DNA of 64,000 nucleotides from Ectobacillus funiculus. GTDB lineage: Bacteria > Bacillota > Bacilli > Bacillales > Bacillaceae_G. A program made the position numbers and the translations under genes. The notes beneath the pieces are model-generated. The model did not search any database, was not told where the DNA came from, and saw nothing but the letters and a program-made list of their open reading frames with translations. Shown piece after piece: positions 8,326-16,480 of the stretch. Each line of letters opens with the position of its first letter. Position 1 is the first letter of the stretch. Location of the stretch: the NCBI RefSeq assembly GCF_042429435.1, contig NZ_JBHMAF010000167.1; one strand, 5' to 3'.

Positions 8326-8822
8326 ACCTTCACTCCTTTCCTATTTCCTGCATACATCACAACGACATCCACAATTTTGGGGCCACTAACGTTATAACCA
8401 AAATAAACATAGATCTATACTTTAAGCTTGTTCCTCACTTTGCATATTTTGGATGATCAGACTTCTTATGCAGCATACATAAAAAGGATAGTATGTACTA
8501 CTCTTAGATTTCATCTATATAAGTTGAATTTAATTATTACACCTTCTTAATTCAATTGCTAAATCATCTTTCAAATTGCCTTTGTAGGGCAACGTATTCT
8601 GTATGATTTTGTGCTGCGATGAAGTCATGGGAAAATATTTAGTTCAACTCTTATATAGAAAACAATTCCCTAAAGAGCATCGTGCATTCTCTATGTTGTA
8701 TATAGAAATGAATTTTTAGATTGGTTTTATAATCGAGCGAAATAATGAATTGTATTCAACTTCCTCTTTCGCATAATTCCTTCTTAAGTATAGAAAAATA
8801 AGAGAAAGAAAAGGGGTGCATT
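8326..8822. other. AT-rich intergenic region
   Basis: I see no gene, repeat copy or strong hairpin. AT-rich throughout. It presumably carries the promoter of the small gene at 8823. Confidence 0.4.
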
Positions 8823-8990
8823 ATGAAGGAAAAAAAAGAACCGCAATTCAGAAGTGGTGAGCTAGCAAAAAACGAGCTGAAAGGATATTACGGAATGGAC
8901 CCCGAAGTCAGCCTCCAGTCTGTTAATTTTGCTACGACAGAAAATCCATACTTAAATGAGCATTACCAAGAAGATTCCAAAGAAAATTAA
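8823..8990 (+). CDS. Small hydrophilic protein, 55 residues
   Basis: ATG at 8823 with AAAGGGGTG upstream encodes 55 codons. The product is strongly hydrophilic, begins MKEKKEPQFRSGELAKNE and ends NEHYQEDSKEN, with no Cys, no signal and no membrane segment. I do not recognise the family. The composition (charged, Asn/Gln/Glu-rich) recalls small sporulation proteins, but that is only an impression. A full repeat copy begins at the base after its stop codon and may act as its transcription end. Confidence 0.5.
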   Translation: MKEKKEPQFRSGELAKNELKGYYGMDPEVSLQSVNFATTENPYLNEHYQEDSKEN

Positions 8991-9105
8991 AGAAAACTCG
9001 CCGTTAGGCGAAGACAGAGGCGTAGTTGCACTTATACTGTATTCCGAAAATTTCCGACTACGTCGAATTTGCTTCTAGCTGGAAATTTATACTTTCTTAC
9101 AGTGG
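8991..9105 (+). repeat. Dispersed structured repeat, copy 4
   Basis: Begins immediately after a stop codon with AGAAAACTCGCCGTTAGGCG. The first hairpin and the GCTCTTGGGC segment are merged by a deletion, while the terminal arm pair is complete. Confidence 0.8.
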
Positions 9106-9272
9106 AATAAAGAGCGGGAACACCCGCTCTTTTTACCCTTTATTCGTTAGCTCAGTTAAATATCTTTGTTAATTTTAGCCAAAGAAATTAGACCTCAATC
9201 GATCAAATTTGTCCCCTTCCCTTTCAGAAGAAAAAATGATCTAAAAAAGAAAAATCATGGATTATAAGGATT

Positions 9273-9290
9273 GTATAATAATTCTTCATG
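9273..9290. promoter_or_regulatory. Possible ARG-box-like site
   Basis: Read on the minus strand CATGAAGAATTATTATAC partly resembles the Bacillus ArgR/AhrC box CATGAATAAAAATKCAAK. It lies about 90 bases upstream of an N-acetylglutamate-synthase-like gene. Weak match, reported only because of that neighbour. Confidence 0.2.
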
Positions 9291-9379
9291 ATGTATATTT
9301 ATTACAGATTAACTAAAGTTATATAGTTTTAATTTAACATAACAAGTAATATATTAATAACACTTCAGGGGGATTTCCT

Positions 9380-9838
9380 ATGCTAATTCGAAAAGCAGTT
9401 ATGAGCGATACAGAAGGTATCTATAAATTAATATCAGAGTATGCCAAAGAAGGAAAACTTTTAGCGAGAACTTATGCCTCCATCTATGAAGATCTGCAAA
9501 GTTTCGTTGTGGCTGTTTTAAATAACGAAGTGGTTGGGATTTCCAGCTTGACAATCCTTGACCGGAATTTAGCAGAGGTAAGATCATTAGCTGTCAACCC
9601 TGCTTATGTCGGAAAAGGGATCGGAAAAGCACTGGTAAAGCAAATCATTAAAGAAACGGGAAACTTGGAAATTACTAAGCTAATTTCCTTAACGTATCAA
9701 ATTGAATTTTTTTCAAAGTTAGGGTTTAATCAGGTGGATAAAAATGAATTACCTCAAAAAATGTGGAAAGATTGCATAACCTGCCCTAAACTGCATTCTT
9801 GTGATGAAACCGCGATGTTAATGAATGTTTTACCTTAG
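9380..9838 (+). CDS. GNAT acetyltransferase, short N-acetylglutamate-synthase-like
   Basis: 152 residues, one GNAT domain. The acetyl-CoA loop is VNPAYVGKGIGKALVKQI. The C-terminal block FFSKLGFNQVDKNELPQKMW, followed by a CxxCPKLHSC cysteine motif and DETAM, is characteristic of the short NAGS/ArgA C-terminal-like acetyltransferases that start arginine synthesis by acetylating glutamate. A normal NAGS also has an amino-acid-kinase domain, absent here. GGGGG lies upstream of the ATG. It stands alone, with no other arg gene nearby, so substrate is inferred from family resemblance only. Confidence 0.7.
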   Translation: MLIRKAVMSDTEGIYKLISEYAKEGKLLARTYASIYEDLQSFVVAVLNNEVVGISSLTILDRNLAEVRSLAVNPAYVGKGIGKALVKQIIKETGNLEITKLISLTYQIEFFSKLGFNQVDKNELPQKMWKDCITCPKLHSCDETAMLMNVLP

Positions 9839-9877
9839 GGTATCCCTAAATGCTTTTGTTTTAAGGTGCATTTTTAA

Positions 9878-9949
9878 AGAAAACTCGCCGATTGGCGAAG
9901 GCAGAGGCATAGTTGCACTTACAACGTATTCCTAAAATTTCCTACAGTG
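9878..9949 (+). repeat. Dispersed structured repeat, copy 5 (internal deletion)
   Basis: Runs from AGAAAACTCGCCGATTGGCG through CCTAAAATTTCC, then jumps directly to TACAGTGC. The second half of the long arm is deleted. Confidence 0.75.
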
Positions 9950-9990
9950 CAAGATTGAGTGAATCTTGTATATGCCTAAAACATAAATGC

Positions 9991-10018
9991 GGTGCTTCCC
10001 CTGCTAAAGGAAAGCACC
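9991..10018. terminator. Hairpin between convergent genes
   Basis: GGTGCTT and AAGCACC pair around a 14-base centre. It lies between the acetyltransferase gene and the convergent MsrA-like gene. It lacks a good T tract, so the terminator role is tentative. Confidence 0.35.
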
Positions 10019-10075
10019 AGGTTGTTGAAGAAAAAATGTACTCATGCCACATTGTGGTGCTACTGTAAAGTTTTA

Positions 10076-10453
10076 TTAAGATATTAACTTTATCTCTTCT
10101 AGGCTATTTGCATATTCCCATACCGGGGTAATTTCTGTAATAATTTCATCTGTAAATAGGTGTTTTAGCTCATTTTTCTTTTGTTTAGCTACTGTTAATT
10201 GCTGAATATCAGAAAAGAAAATAAGTGATTGATTTTTAATTTGCTTGCCTTCTCTGGAGGTTGGGTTATGCAAATCAAAAAACAATTCTAGTAATTCATT
10301 ATAAGATACTTTCCAAGGATTAAACCATATTTCTACTATTTCTACATTTTTCCCTTTTAGATGTCCTGTTTGAACATGTTCAATACCACGAAAACTTGTA
10401 ATAAAAGCTTGTTGACTAAAAAACTCACTTGCACCAAATACTGCTCTCTCCAT
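10076..10453 (-). CDS. MsrA-like protein lacking the catalytic cysteine
   Basis: 125 residues, shorter than the usual 150-210 of MsrA. Peptide methionine sulfoxide reductase A normally begins its core with GCFWG, whose Cys is the nucleophile. Here the aligned segment is FGASEFFSQQAF, so Cys becomes Glu, and the protein has no cysteine at all. The rest still aligns: IEHVQTGHLKGKNVEIVEIW for the GHAE region, then VSYNELLELFFDLHNPT and the SLIFFSD strand. It cannot use the known thiol mechanism. The gene is controlled by a SAM-I riboswitch and has AAAGGAG before its start, so it is probably expressed and tied to methionine status. Confidence 0.75.
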   Translation of the reverse strand: MERAVFGASEFFSQQAFITSFRGIEHVQTGHLKGKNVEIVEIWFNPWKVSYNELLELFFDLHNPTSREGKQIKNQSLIFFSDIQQLTVAKQKKNELKHLFTDEIITEITPVWEYANSLEEIKLIS

Positions 10454-10494
10454 TTTGTTTCGCTCCTTTGAGCGATAAGCCTTCTTTCTCCATC

Positions 10495-10660
10495 AAAAAA
10501 CCTCTCTTTAATCTAAAGAGAGGTTAGTATGATTACATACATTCCTCTCATCTTTCAAAGGTTAAACCTTTGCAGGAATTAGCACCGTTCAAGTAATATT
10601 TTAACTTGATGGTTGCCGGGTTTCATAGGGCCTGTCCCTCTACCACTCTGGATAAGAAGT
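10495..10660 (-). promoter_or_regulatory. SAM-I (S-box) riboswitch with terminator
   Basis: Read on the minus strand the conserved S-box core is present: GAGGGACAGGCCCTATGAAA, CCCGGCAACC, then GGTGCTAATTCCTGC and GAAAGATGAGAG. P1 is closed by TTCTTATC (10651-10658) with GATGAGAG. A terminator hairpin (ACCTCTCTTT / AAAGAGAGGT with a T run at 10495-10500) follows. High SAM should terminate transcription before the MsrA-like gene that starts 42 bases downstream. Confidence 0.95.
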
Positions 10661-10737
10661 TTATCGCTATTTATTTTTTAACTATTTGTTGCTACTAACG
10701 ATATCATCTATTTATCTAAAATTCAAGTAATATTTTA

Positions 10738-10791
10738 AGAAAACTCGTCGAATTGGCTTCCAGCTAGAAATTTATACCTTCTTACAGTGTA
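10738..10791 (+). repeat. Dispersed structured repeat, copy 6 (internal deletion)
   Basis: AGAAAACTCG joins directly to TCGAATTGGCTTCCAGCTAG and the terminal arm ending TTACAGTGT. The central two thirds are deleted. Confidence 0.75.
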
Positions 10792-11220
10792 AAAAATAAA
10801 CCCCAGATCTAGTGACTCTATTTCAAAGTCACACTTAATAGCACTATTACTATTTTCACTTCTATGTTACCTACGTAAAATAAATAGTCCCTTATAGAAA
10901 AATTGGTTACATAATCATCTCATTTCCATAACATTCCTTATATTACACTTTTTCTTTGTTATTCTATAGCTCAGCAACACCCCCTTATCCAAAAAAGAGA
11001 AGGAGCGTGTTAATCCTATGAGAAAACTTAATAGCAAAATTAGGACAAGCTGCCCAAAAGTACAGATACTCATTACGCCATCACTAACTCTGATGCAAAA
11101 ATAATTTAGTAGAAACATAAAATAATAATGCCTATGAGCTTTGCGATTATGTATGATTCATTTTCTAATTTCCAGAGTATATCAGAATAAGTAAACAGAC
11201 CTTCGATTAAAAACGATTTA
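10792..11220. other. Intergenic region
   Basis: No supported gene. A minus-strand 67-codon frame at 10915-11118 has no ribosome binding site. Confidence 0.4.
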
Positions 11221-11234
11221 AGGAGATGAAAAAA

Positions 11235-11702
11235 ATGAAAGCTCCCGTTTTTGAAAAGAGACCATTTGCTAGGATACACTCAATTTTGACAAGTCAAGGA
11301 TTTACGAAGATTGGCTGGAATCAATCGATAAAGTATAGAGTGAAATTACGGGATTGTTCCACTGAATCCACTTATTGGTTAGAGATTCCTGTTGATCAAT
11401 ACCCACAGGAGCCGAATCAGGCCAAACTTGGAAAACCATCCTTGCTTGGAGAAGAAAGGATTCCACAATCCATTAGGGAGGCCACGGAAAGTAAACTATA
11501 CGAAATTGCTGATTATTTGAAAAGTTCAATGGAGGAAAAAGAGAGCCGCGGCTTGAACCAAACGAACCATAATGGTTCGATGGCTCAGAATGAGGAAGAG
11601 ATCAAACAGCTTGGAAAGGAAATGGAGTCAATGCAAACGCATACAGAATTGTACGAAAATGGATGGATTCCTGACCCTATCCAGTATGAAGACAAAAAAT
11701 GA
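11235..11702 (+). CDS. Hypothetical hydrophilic protein
   Basis: 155 residues from the second ATG at 11235; the ATG at 11226 overlaps the AGGAG ribosome binding site at 11221-11225 and is unlikely to be used. The first 70 residues look like a compact globular domain (FARIHSILTSQGFTKIGW, STYWLEIPVDQYP). The C-terminal half is charged and probably helical (SMAQNEEEIKQLGKEMESMQ). No signal peptide or membrane segment. I do not recognise the family. A strong hairpin terminator follows, so the gene is a separate unit. Confidence 0.6.
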   Translation: MKAPVFEKRPFARIHSILTSQGFTKIGWNQSIKYRVKLRDCSTESTYWLEIPVDQYPQEPNQAKLGKPSLLGEERIPQSIREATESKLYEIADYLKSSMEEKESRGLNQTNHNGSMAQNEEEIKQLGKEMESMQTHTELYENGWIPDPIQYEDKK

Positions 11703-11736
11703 ACATTCTAAAATACCAGTCATGGATTGTAGACAG

Positions 11737-11770
11737 AAACCGGCAAGCCTATTCAGGCCTTGCCGGTTTT
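11737..11770. terminator. Bidirectional terminator
   Basis: AACCGGCAAG and CTTGCCGGTT form a strong stem followed by TTTT. It ends the gene at 11235 and also faces the pectate lyase remnant from the other side. Confidence 0.75.
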
Positions 11771-11801
11771 GAACAGTTTACTTTATTATCCTTATTCTCT
11801 T

Positions 11802-11980
11802 CTACGACTTCGGTCCCCGGTTTAAAAATTCACCCATAATGATATTCCCATCCTCGTCACGTTCAAACTTCTCTAGGATTTCCAGACTGACAAAATCGTC
11901 TGGACTGATCGTTTCTCCCAGACAATTAACTGTCTTAGTTCCGTCCCAGAAAAGGTTCGTCTCGTCGGCTGTTCCTGTAT
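11802..11980 (-). pseudogene. PL9 pectate lyase, C-terminal fragment
   Basis: On the minus strand the frame reads TGTADETNLFWDGTKTVN, continues through PDDFVSLEILEKFERDEDG and ends NIIMGEFLNRGPKS and a stop. This is the typical tail of family 9 pectate lyases (Phe/Trp-Asp-Gly, DFVSL, DGNIxxGxFL). The preceding residues are missing: at 11981 the sequence switches to the right end of an IS200/IS605-type element. The N-terminal part of the same gene lies at 13735-14457. Confidence 0.75.
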
Positions 11981-12321
11981 TGAACTACCCCCACCTACTC
12001 GCTAACGCTCCTTTCCCACAAGGGGACTTCCGTTGGTCGAAGGTGGGAGATTCTGTATCCTCTTCCTAGGAAGCGAAATACAGAGCCGTTCAACAAGCTT
12101 CTCATAGGGCAAATAGGGAGAGCTCACACTTTCTTGTACGTGACAAAGTCACCGAGGTGACCTTGTCTCATACAAGTAGTGATAGTTGCTTCTCTTTTTT
12201 CACCCTATACGTGTTGCGATGCTCTTGCACCAATGCACCCACCATTCTGGAGCTCAATCCTTCTGGCTTTCGCGGCAAAATGATGGTGATGCAAGAACAG
12301 ATGATGCCATTCCAAACGAAG

Positions 12322-13703
12322 TCAGGAGTCCCTTTCTTCTAACCAAACTTTTGGTACATACTTCTGCAAACTATCACGTTCTGCTTGTGTCAGCCCATAG
12401 TTACAAATCTCCTTGTTGAATAATGGATAAGATTGGCCCGATACATGATAGAATAGGTGCGAACGAAGTACGCTGAATGCCTTCGTCAAAACACTCCATT
12501 GCTTCCAGTGGTGCTCCCCACCCTTTCGTTCTGTATAGGCTTGCAGTCCCTTTGGCACCCGTTCCTTCAGGTTCATGCTGCGTCTGCCAATGACATAAGA
12601 AGCTGCTTGATGGATCGAAATATGCATCTGTTTCATATACTTCATCTTCCCAATCTGGCTGGTGAAGGCAGGATTCACTTCAAACACAGCGACTCCCATT
12701 TTAGCGGCTCGGCTGTGAATGCTATCCTGCATCTTTTTATAGGCAAACAGGCTCATCTTTCGGTTTTGCTTCCGATTGCGGTAACGGCCGGCAGACTTTG
12801 ATAGAGTTGTATCTAATACCTCTAACACAATCGGCTTATTCCTTTGAACTGCGATGTCCACCAAACGAATCGCTTCTGCTTCTAGAATTTTTGTGATTTG
12901 TCCGCTTCGTTTTCCTTCTAAGGAGAAATAGAGACAAGAGGAGGAAAGTAATTGTCCTTGTCCATTCACATGGGAGNNNNNNNNNNNNNNNNNNNNNNNN
13001 NNNNNNNNNNNNNNNNNNNNNNNNNNNNNNNNNNNNNNNNNNNNNNNNNNNNNNNNNNNNNNNNNNNNNNNNNNNNNNNNNNNNNNNNNNNNNNNNNNNN
13101 NNNNNNNNNNNNNNNNNNNNNATCTTCTACGATACATTTGATGATATAGTACGTATCATGATCTTCGATGGACCAACCCATTGACTGGCCATACTTCTTT
13201 TTGTTCTGACAGGAAAGCTGCGTGGCGATAGATTCTTACACCTGATCTTGTCCATAAGGAAAATACACATAGGGAAGTATAAGCGCTTGTCCCGTAATAC
13301 TTCTGACATGTAAGGTTTGGCTTTGTGCATCATATTGGAACACAAAGTTCCCATACTTCGCATCCTTCCGTCCAGAGAGCGTCATCTTGGCGTTTCTTTT
13401 GTAACAGAATGCATGTCTCCACGCCACATAACTCTTTTGATCCTTACACATTGTATATTGCTTACGAAAGAAGAAACGAGAGCCGAACAAAGCCGAAGGA
13501 ATCTCTCATCTTAGTTTCTCCTTTTTCTGCTCCTGCCGAAGGAGACGATGCCGGAGTTGTCCGATTCTTGCCTTGAGACGTTTGATCTCTTTATCTATAT
13601 GCCGATGTTCAAACAGGTAGAGGGAGAACCAAACCTGTGTCTCGTTCTTACCATGAAGCGCATATACCGCACCGGAAGCGGTTTGATGCACCCGATACCC
13701 CAA
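12322..13703 (-). pseudogene. TnpB-related protein gene, decayed and gapped
   Basis: The C-terminal 200 residues match the IS200/IS605 TnpB-related accessory family: VDIAVQRNKPIVLEVLDTT, NRKMSLFAYKKMQDSI, RAAKMGVAVFEVNPAFTSQI and ISIHQAASYVIGRRSMNLKE. Upstream of the N gap the frame carries two in-frame stops (TGA at 13506-13508, TAA at 13236-13238), with related sequence on both sides (VYFPYGQDQV, then QNKKKYGQSMGWSIEDHDTY). The frame also changes across the N run, whose true length is unknown. Likely a non-functional nuclease-type gene; TnpB-like proteins elsewhere are RNA-guided nucleases, but activity here is not expected. Confidence 0.7.
12977..13121. other. Assembly gap (145 N)
   Basis: Unresolved bases inside the TnpB-related gene. 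The length is probably an estimate, since the reading frame is not kept across it. Confidence 0.99.
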
Positions 13704-13734
13704 TGCAATTTCAGTTTTCTATCCACAATTGATT

Positions 13735-14457
13735 GCTTCATGTTTCGCAATGCCGTCAGCATTATCGTCGGTTGCGTCACGATTATCATGGGACTCACAG
13801 TTTAAGATTAGATTATATTTCGGCCACAACGCTAGGTTTGAACCGCTGACAATTAGTCCGGTATCACTGTTAAAGCTGAATTCCATAAGCTCGACCACAT
13901 TATGATCCCCGCTCAGCCTCATTCCACTCCTAGCTGCCCTTGTAACTCTAATCCCTTTTAACCTCCAATGGTCCCCATTTAATTGTATAACATTTTCCAG
14001 CTTTCCTTGCCCATCAATCGTCGCTTTACCGTCCACATAGGCCCTCAAATGTTTAGGAAAATCCGATGTTCCGCTATATTCCTTTGTAATATTGATCATT
14101 GCTGAAGGAGTATACGTGCCTTCCAGCAGATAAATCGTTTCCCCAGGAAGTACATATTGAATAGCTGTTTCTATGTCAAGTGGATCCTCTAATGTTCCTT
14201 GACTCTCAGAGGTGCCATCCGGTGAAACAAATAATCCTGCACCATGTTGAAAAATACGCTTAGTCACGGTTATCCTTTTAATAATCGAATCTGCCGACAG
14301 TCCGCCCATTGGTGTGTAAATGACCTCGAATTCAGTTATCTCCTCTTCTAGATTCATTGAAAAGGAATACACTTTGTCCTTCTCAACAAAAGCACCGCTC
14401 ACTACTTCGATGTCATCTTTCAACAGATGGATCGTCCCTTCACCGTTAGTCAAAATA
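13735..14457 (-). pseudogene. PL9 pectate lyase, N-terminal fragment
   Basis: About 240 residues in frame. An Ig-like N-terminal part (VVSGAFVEKDKVYSFSMN) leads into the PL9 right-handed beta-helix: LFVSPDGTSESQGTLEDPLD, AIQYVLPGETIYLLEGTYT, and the family hallmark SHDNRDATDDNADGIA, which in active enzymes carries calcium-binding Asp residues. After NADGIAK the homology stops and IS-derived sequence begins. About 150 codons that normally follow are absent, while the extreme C-terminus survives at 11802-11980. The upstream end is also cut, at about 14457, where ABC transporter sequence begins. The gene cannot give an active enzyme. Confidence 0.8.
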
Positions 14458-14459
14458 CT

Positions 14460-14888
14460 ACCTATGGCATGCCTTCTGTTACAGAAGAAGAACTAAAAAG
14501 AGTTTTAATAGCTGCAAATTTATGGGATGTCATTAAAAAACTCCCTGATGGCTTAGACACGAAAATCGGGGAACACGGGGATAAACTTTCCGGTGGTCAG
14601 CGACAAAGGATATCTATCGCGAGAGCATTGATACGGAATCCAAAGGTGATTATTTTAGACGAAGCTACTTCTGCATTAGACAGTCATTCTGAGAGAAAAA
14701 TCCAGAAAGCTTTAGACATTTTATGTCAAGGCCGGACTACTTTTATTGTGGCGCACCGTCTTTCGACGATCCGTAATGCTGACAAAATCGCTGTCATCGA
14801 AAATGGGCATTGTGTAGAGTTCGGTACGTATGATGAATGACTTACTAAAAAAGGGAAATTTTATGAGTTAAAGCAACTCCAAATATAA
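14460..14888 (+). pseudogene. ABC exporter ATPase domain remnant
   Basis: Plus-strand sequence homologous to the C-terminal half of a MsbA/LmrA-type ATP-binding domain: YGMPSVTEEELKR, LPDGLDTKIGEHGDKLSGGQ (the ABC signature), VIILDEATSALD (Walker B) and FIVAHRLSTIRNADKI (H-loop). Walker A and the membrane domain are missing because the gene is cut at about 14460. A TGA at 14838-14840 interrupts the tail, after which the same frame continues LTKKGKFYELKQLQI to a TAA at 14888. It is therefore truncated and nonsense-mutated. Confidence 0.85.
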
Positions 14889-14933
14889 ATTTACCTAATA
14901 GTTTATGAATTTCTGTTTTTTAAGGGAAAACAA

Positions 14934-14984
14934 GTCCCTTCTATGCAAACAATATCTTTTTTCATACTGTCTACATAGAAGGGA
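14934..14984 (-). terminator. Probable terminator of the HprK paralogue
   Basis: TCCCTTCTATG and CATAGAAGGGA form an 11-bp perfect stem with a long loop, just past the HprK stop codon. On the minus strand it is followed by CTTGTTTTCCC. Confidence 0.5.
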
Positions 14985-14998
14985 TCATGCACTGGATC

Positions 14999-15922
14999 CT
15001 ACCAGTTAGAATCAGATTCCAGCCGTCTCATGAACTCTTCTGCAGCACTGTATCCTTGCTGCTTCAACAGCCAGTTATTTGCCGCAGCTTCAATTAACCC
15101 TGCCACATCACGACCAGGTTGGAGTTGAATCTCAATATGGGGAATTTGAACACCCATATATTCTGTAAACATAGGTTCCTGCTCCAATTCATTATTCAGG
15201 GAATTTTTCTCCCATTTTGTTAATTCAATATCGAGCGCGACCCTCGTTTCATCCTGAAACGCTTTTCTTCCATATAAGCGGACCACATTCAACAGCCCGA
15301 CACTGCGCAGGGCAAGAAACTCCTTCGTTTTCCCATCATGAGTACCGAGAATCGTTCGTGGACTGAGCTTTTTCAACACGACAAGATCATCAGCCACTAG
15401 CCTATGACCTCTGCCAATCAATGTGTGTGCCGTTTCGCTTTTGCCGGCACCTGATTTTCCTCGAAGTAAAATGCCGATTCCATACACATTGACACAAACT
15501 CCGTGGATTGCGATTTCTGGAGCTAGTGTTTTTATCATATAAGCATCAAGTCTCGTAATGAATTCAGAAGTCGTTTGCGGTTCATTTGTACATAACAACG
15601 GAATTCCCTCTTCTATACAATACTGAGTTAAATACGTTAGCCCTTCTTGCCCAGCAGTAACGATAAAGCAAGGCGGGTGGTATTTAACAATATTACCTAT
15701 TCGCAACTGACGCTCCTCTCTGCTTAACTTATGCAAATACGTAATTTCCTTTCTTCCAAGTATTTGAACACGTTCAGTTGGAAAAAAATCAAAGTGACCA
15801 ACGAATTCCAAACCCGGACGATGAGACTGTGGTTGCGTAATTGTTTGTTGTAGTCGATTTTCCCCGGCTAATACTTTTAATGCAAACTTGCGAACTAAAT
15901 TTTCAACAGTTAATACTTTCAT
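14999..15922 (-). CDS. hprK: HPr kinase/phosphorylase paralogue
   Basis: 307 residues, the normal HprK length. HprK phosphorylates HPr and Crh on Ser46, allowing them to act as CcpA co-repressors. An N-terminal regulatory domain (to about residue 130) is followed by the kinase domain with IHGVCVNVYGIGILLRGKSG and AGKSE (Walker A), VADDLVVLKK and LQPGRDVAGLIEAAANNWLL. The family signature EIRGLGIINV is changed to ALRSVGLLNV, losing the acidic residue and the RG pair. It is not in the usual hprK-lgt context, so it is probably a second copy with altered kinase/phosphorylase balance. A Crh-like target is encoded at 61.0 kb. Confidence 0.85.
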   Translation of the reverse strand: MKVLTVENLVRKFALKVLAGENRLQQTITQPQSHRPGLEFVGHFDFFPTERVQILGRKEITYLHKLSREERQLRIGNIVKYHPPCFIVTAGQEGLTYLTQYCIEEGIPLLCTNEPQTTSEFITRLDAYMIKTLAPEIAIHGVCVNVYGIGILLRGKSGAGKSETAHTLIGRGHRLVADDLVVLKKLSPRTILGTHDGKTKEFLALRSVGLLNVVRLYGRKAFQDETRVALDIELTKWEKNSLNNELEQEPMFTEYMGVQIPHIEIQLQPGRDVAGLIEAAANNWLLKQQGYSAAEEFMRRLESDSNW

Positions 15923-16186
15923 GTCTATGGCACTCTCCGTCCTTAATCATTCTCTAAATCTTGATTATACTTAAAAAAAGGAAAAATTTCCTTAGTATTT
16001 ATCACCAAACAGCTTAGCTGCATCGCTATTATCACCTAATACAGCCTTAGTTGTTCCTTCTATACATTTTTTATGAGAATAGCTATTCCTAAAATAATAA
16101 CCCTGCTAAAGTATCTCTTTCAATCTAAAACTGACTAAAACACTACATTTCTCCATAAACTAACAAAAATGATCCGAGGTGAGTAA
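15923..16186. other. Divergent intergenic region
   Basis: Separates the minus-strand HprK paralogue from the plus-strand zinc-finger gene and must carry both promoters. No clear operator found. Confidence 0.4.
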
Positions 16187-16396
16187 ATGGGATACTTTAG
16201 CGCATTCTATAACTGGCAGGTCCAAAGATACGAAAAACATAAGTCTGAAATGCAATCACTAGGCAAATGTCCTGATTGCAGAGGGAAAGGGATGATTTCC
16301 GTTGCTCCTGCATTCAACGATGTTTATATCTCTCCCTATGAATGCTCTAATTGCAATGGAAGTGGCTTATATTCTGAATGGATTGGACGTACTTAA
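16187..16396 (+). CDS. Small DnaJ-type zinc-finger protein
   Basis: 69 residues with GAGGTGAG before the ATG. Two CxxCxGxG-type motifs, CPDCRGKG and CSNCNGSG, are separated by 25 residues and would bind one zinc in the manner of half a DnaJ cysteine-rich domain. The N-terminus (MGYFSAFYNWQVQRYEKHKS) is conserved in small Bacillus proteins that I know only as hypothetical. No J-domain or membrane segment. Function unknown; a role as a folding accessory or RNA-binding protein would be speculation. Confidence 0.65.
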   Translation: MGYFSAFYNWQVQRYEKHKSEMQSLGKCPDCRGKGMISVAPAFNDVYISPYECSNCNGSGLYSEWIGRT

Positions 16397-16447
16397 CGTG
16401 TAATACATCACCACCTCGGTGGCTGCAATCCGTTTGGAACACCTTTC

Positions 16448-16480
16448 AAAAAAATAAGAGTCCTGCAAAAATAGCAGGAC
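16448..16480. terminator. Bidirectional terminator
   Basis: GTCCTGC and GCAGGAC form the stem (16460-16480). On the minus strand it is followed by TTATTTTTTT, so it probably ends the araEGH transcript as well as the zinc-finger gene. Confidence 0.65.

Larger units (their letters stand above)
11981..13740 (-). mobile_element. Decayed IS200/IS605-type (IS1341-like) element
   Basis: The right end is recognisable on the minus strand: a subterminal hairpin with CCCACCT...AGGTGGG arms at 11988-12052 and the terminal GTGGGGGTAGTTCA. Inside are remains of a TnpB-related gene. The left end is not recognisable and appears deleted together with part of the pectate lyase gene. A run of 145 N at 12977-13121 is an assembly gap inside the element. 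No tnpA-type Y1 transposase is visible. Confidence 0.75.

Noticed and set aside
8084..8389. Plus-strand 101-codon frame over the small membrane protein gene
   Set aside because: No ribosome binding site, and it runs through the terminator of the minus-strand gene, which has good signals.
10915..11118. Minus-strand 67-codon frame
   Set aside because: No ribosome binding site, unremarkable composition, no recognisable family.
12130..12150. Second AraR-like site (TTGTACGTGACAA)
   Set aside because: Asymmetric and inside the non-coding part of the IS element; likely chance.
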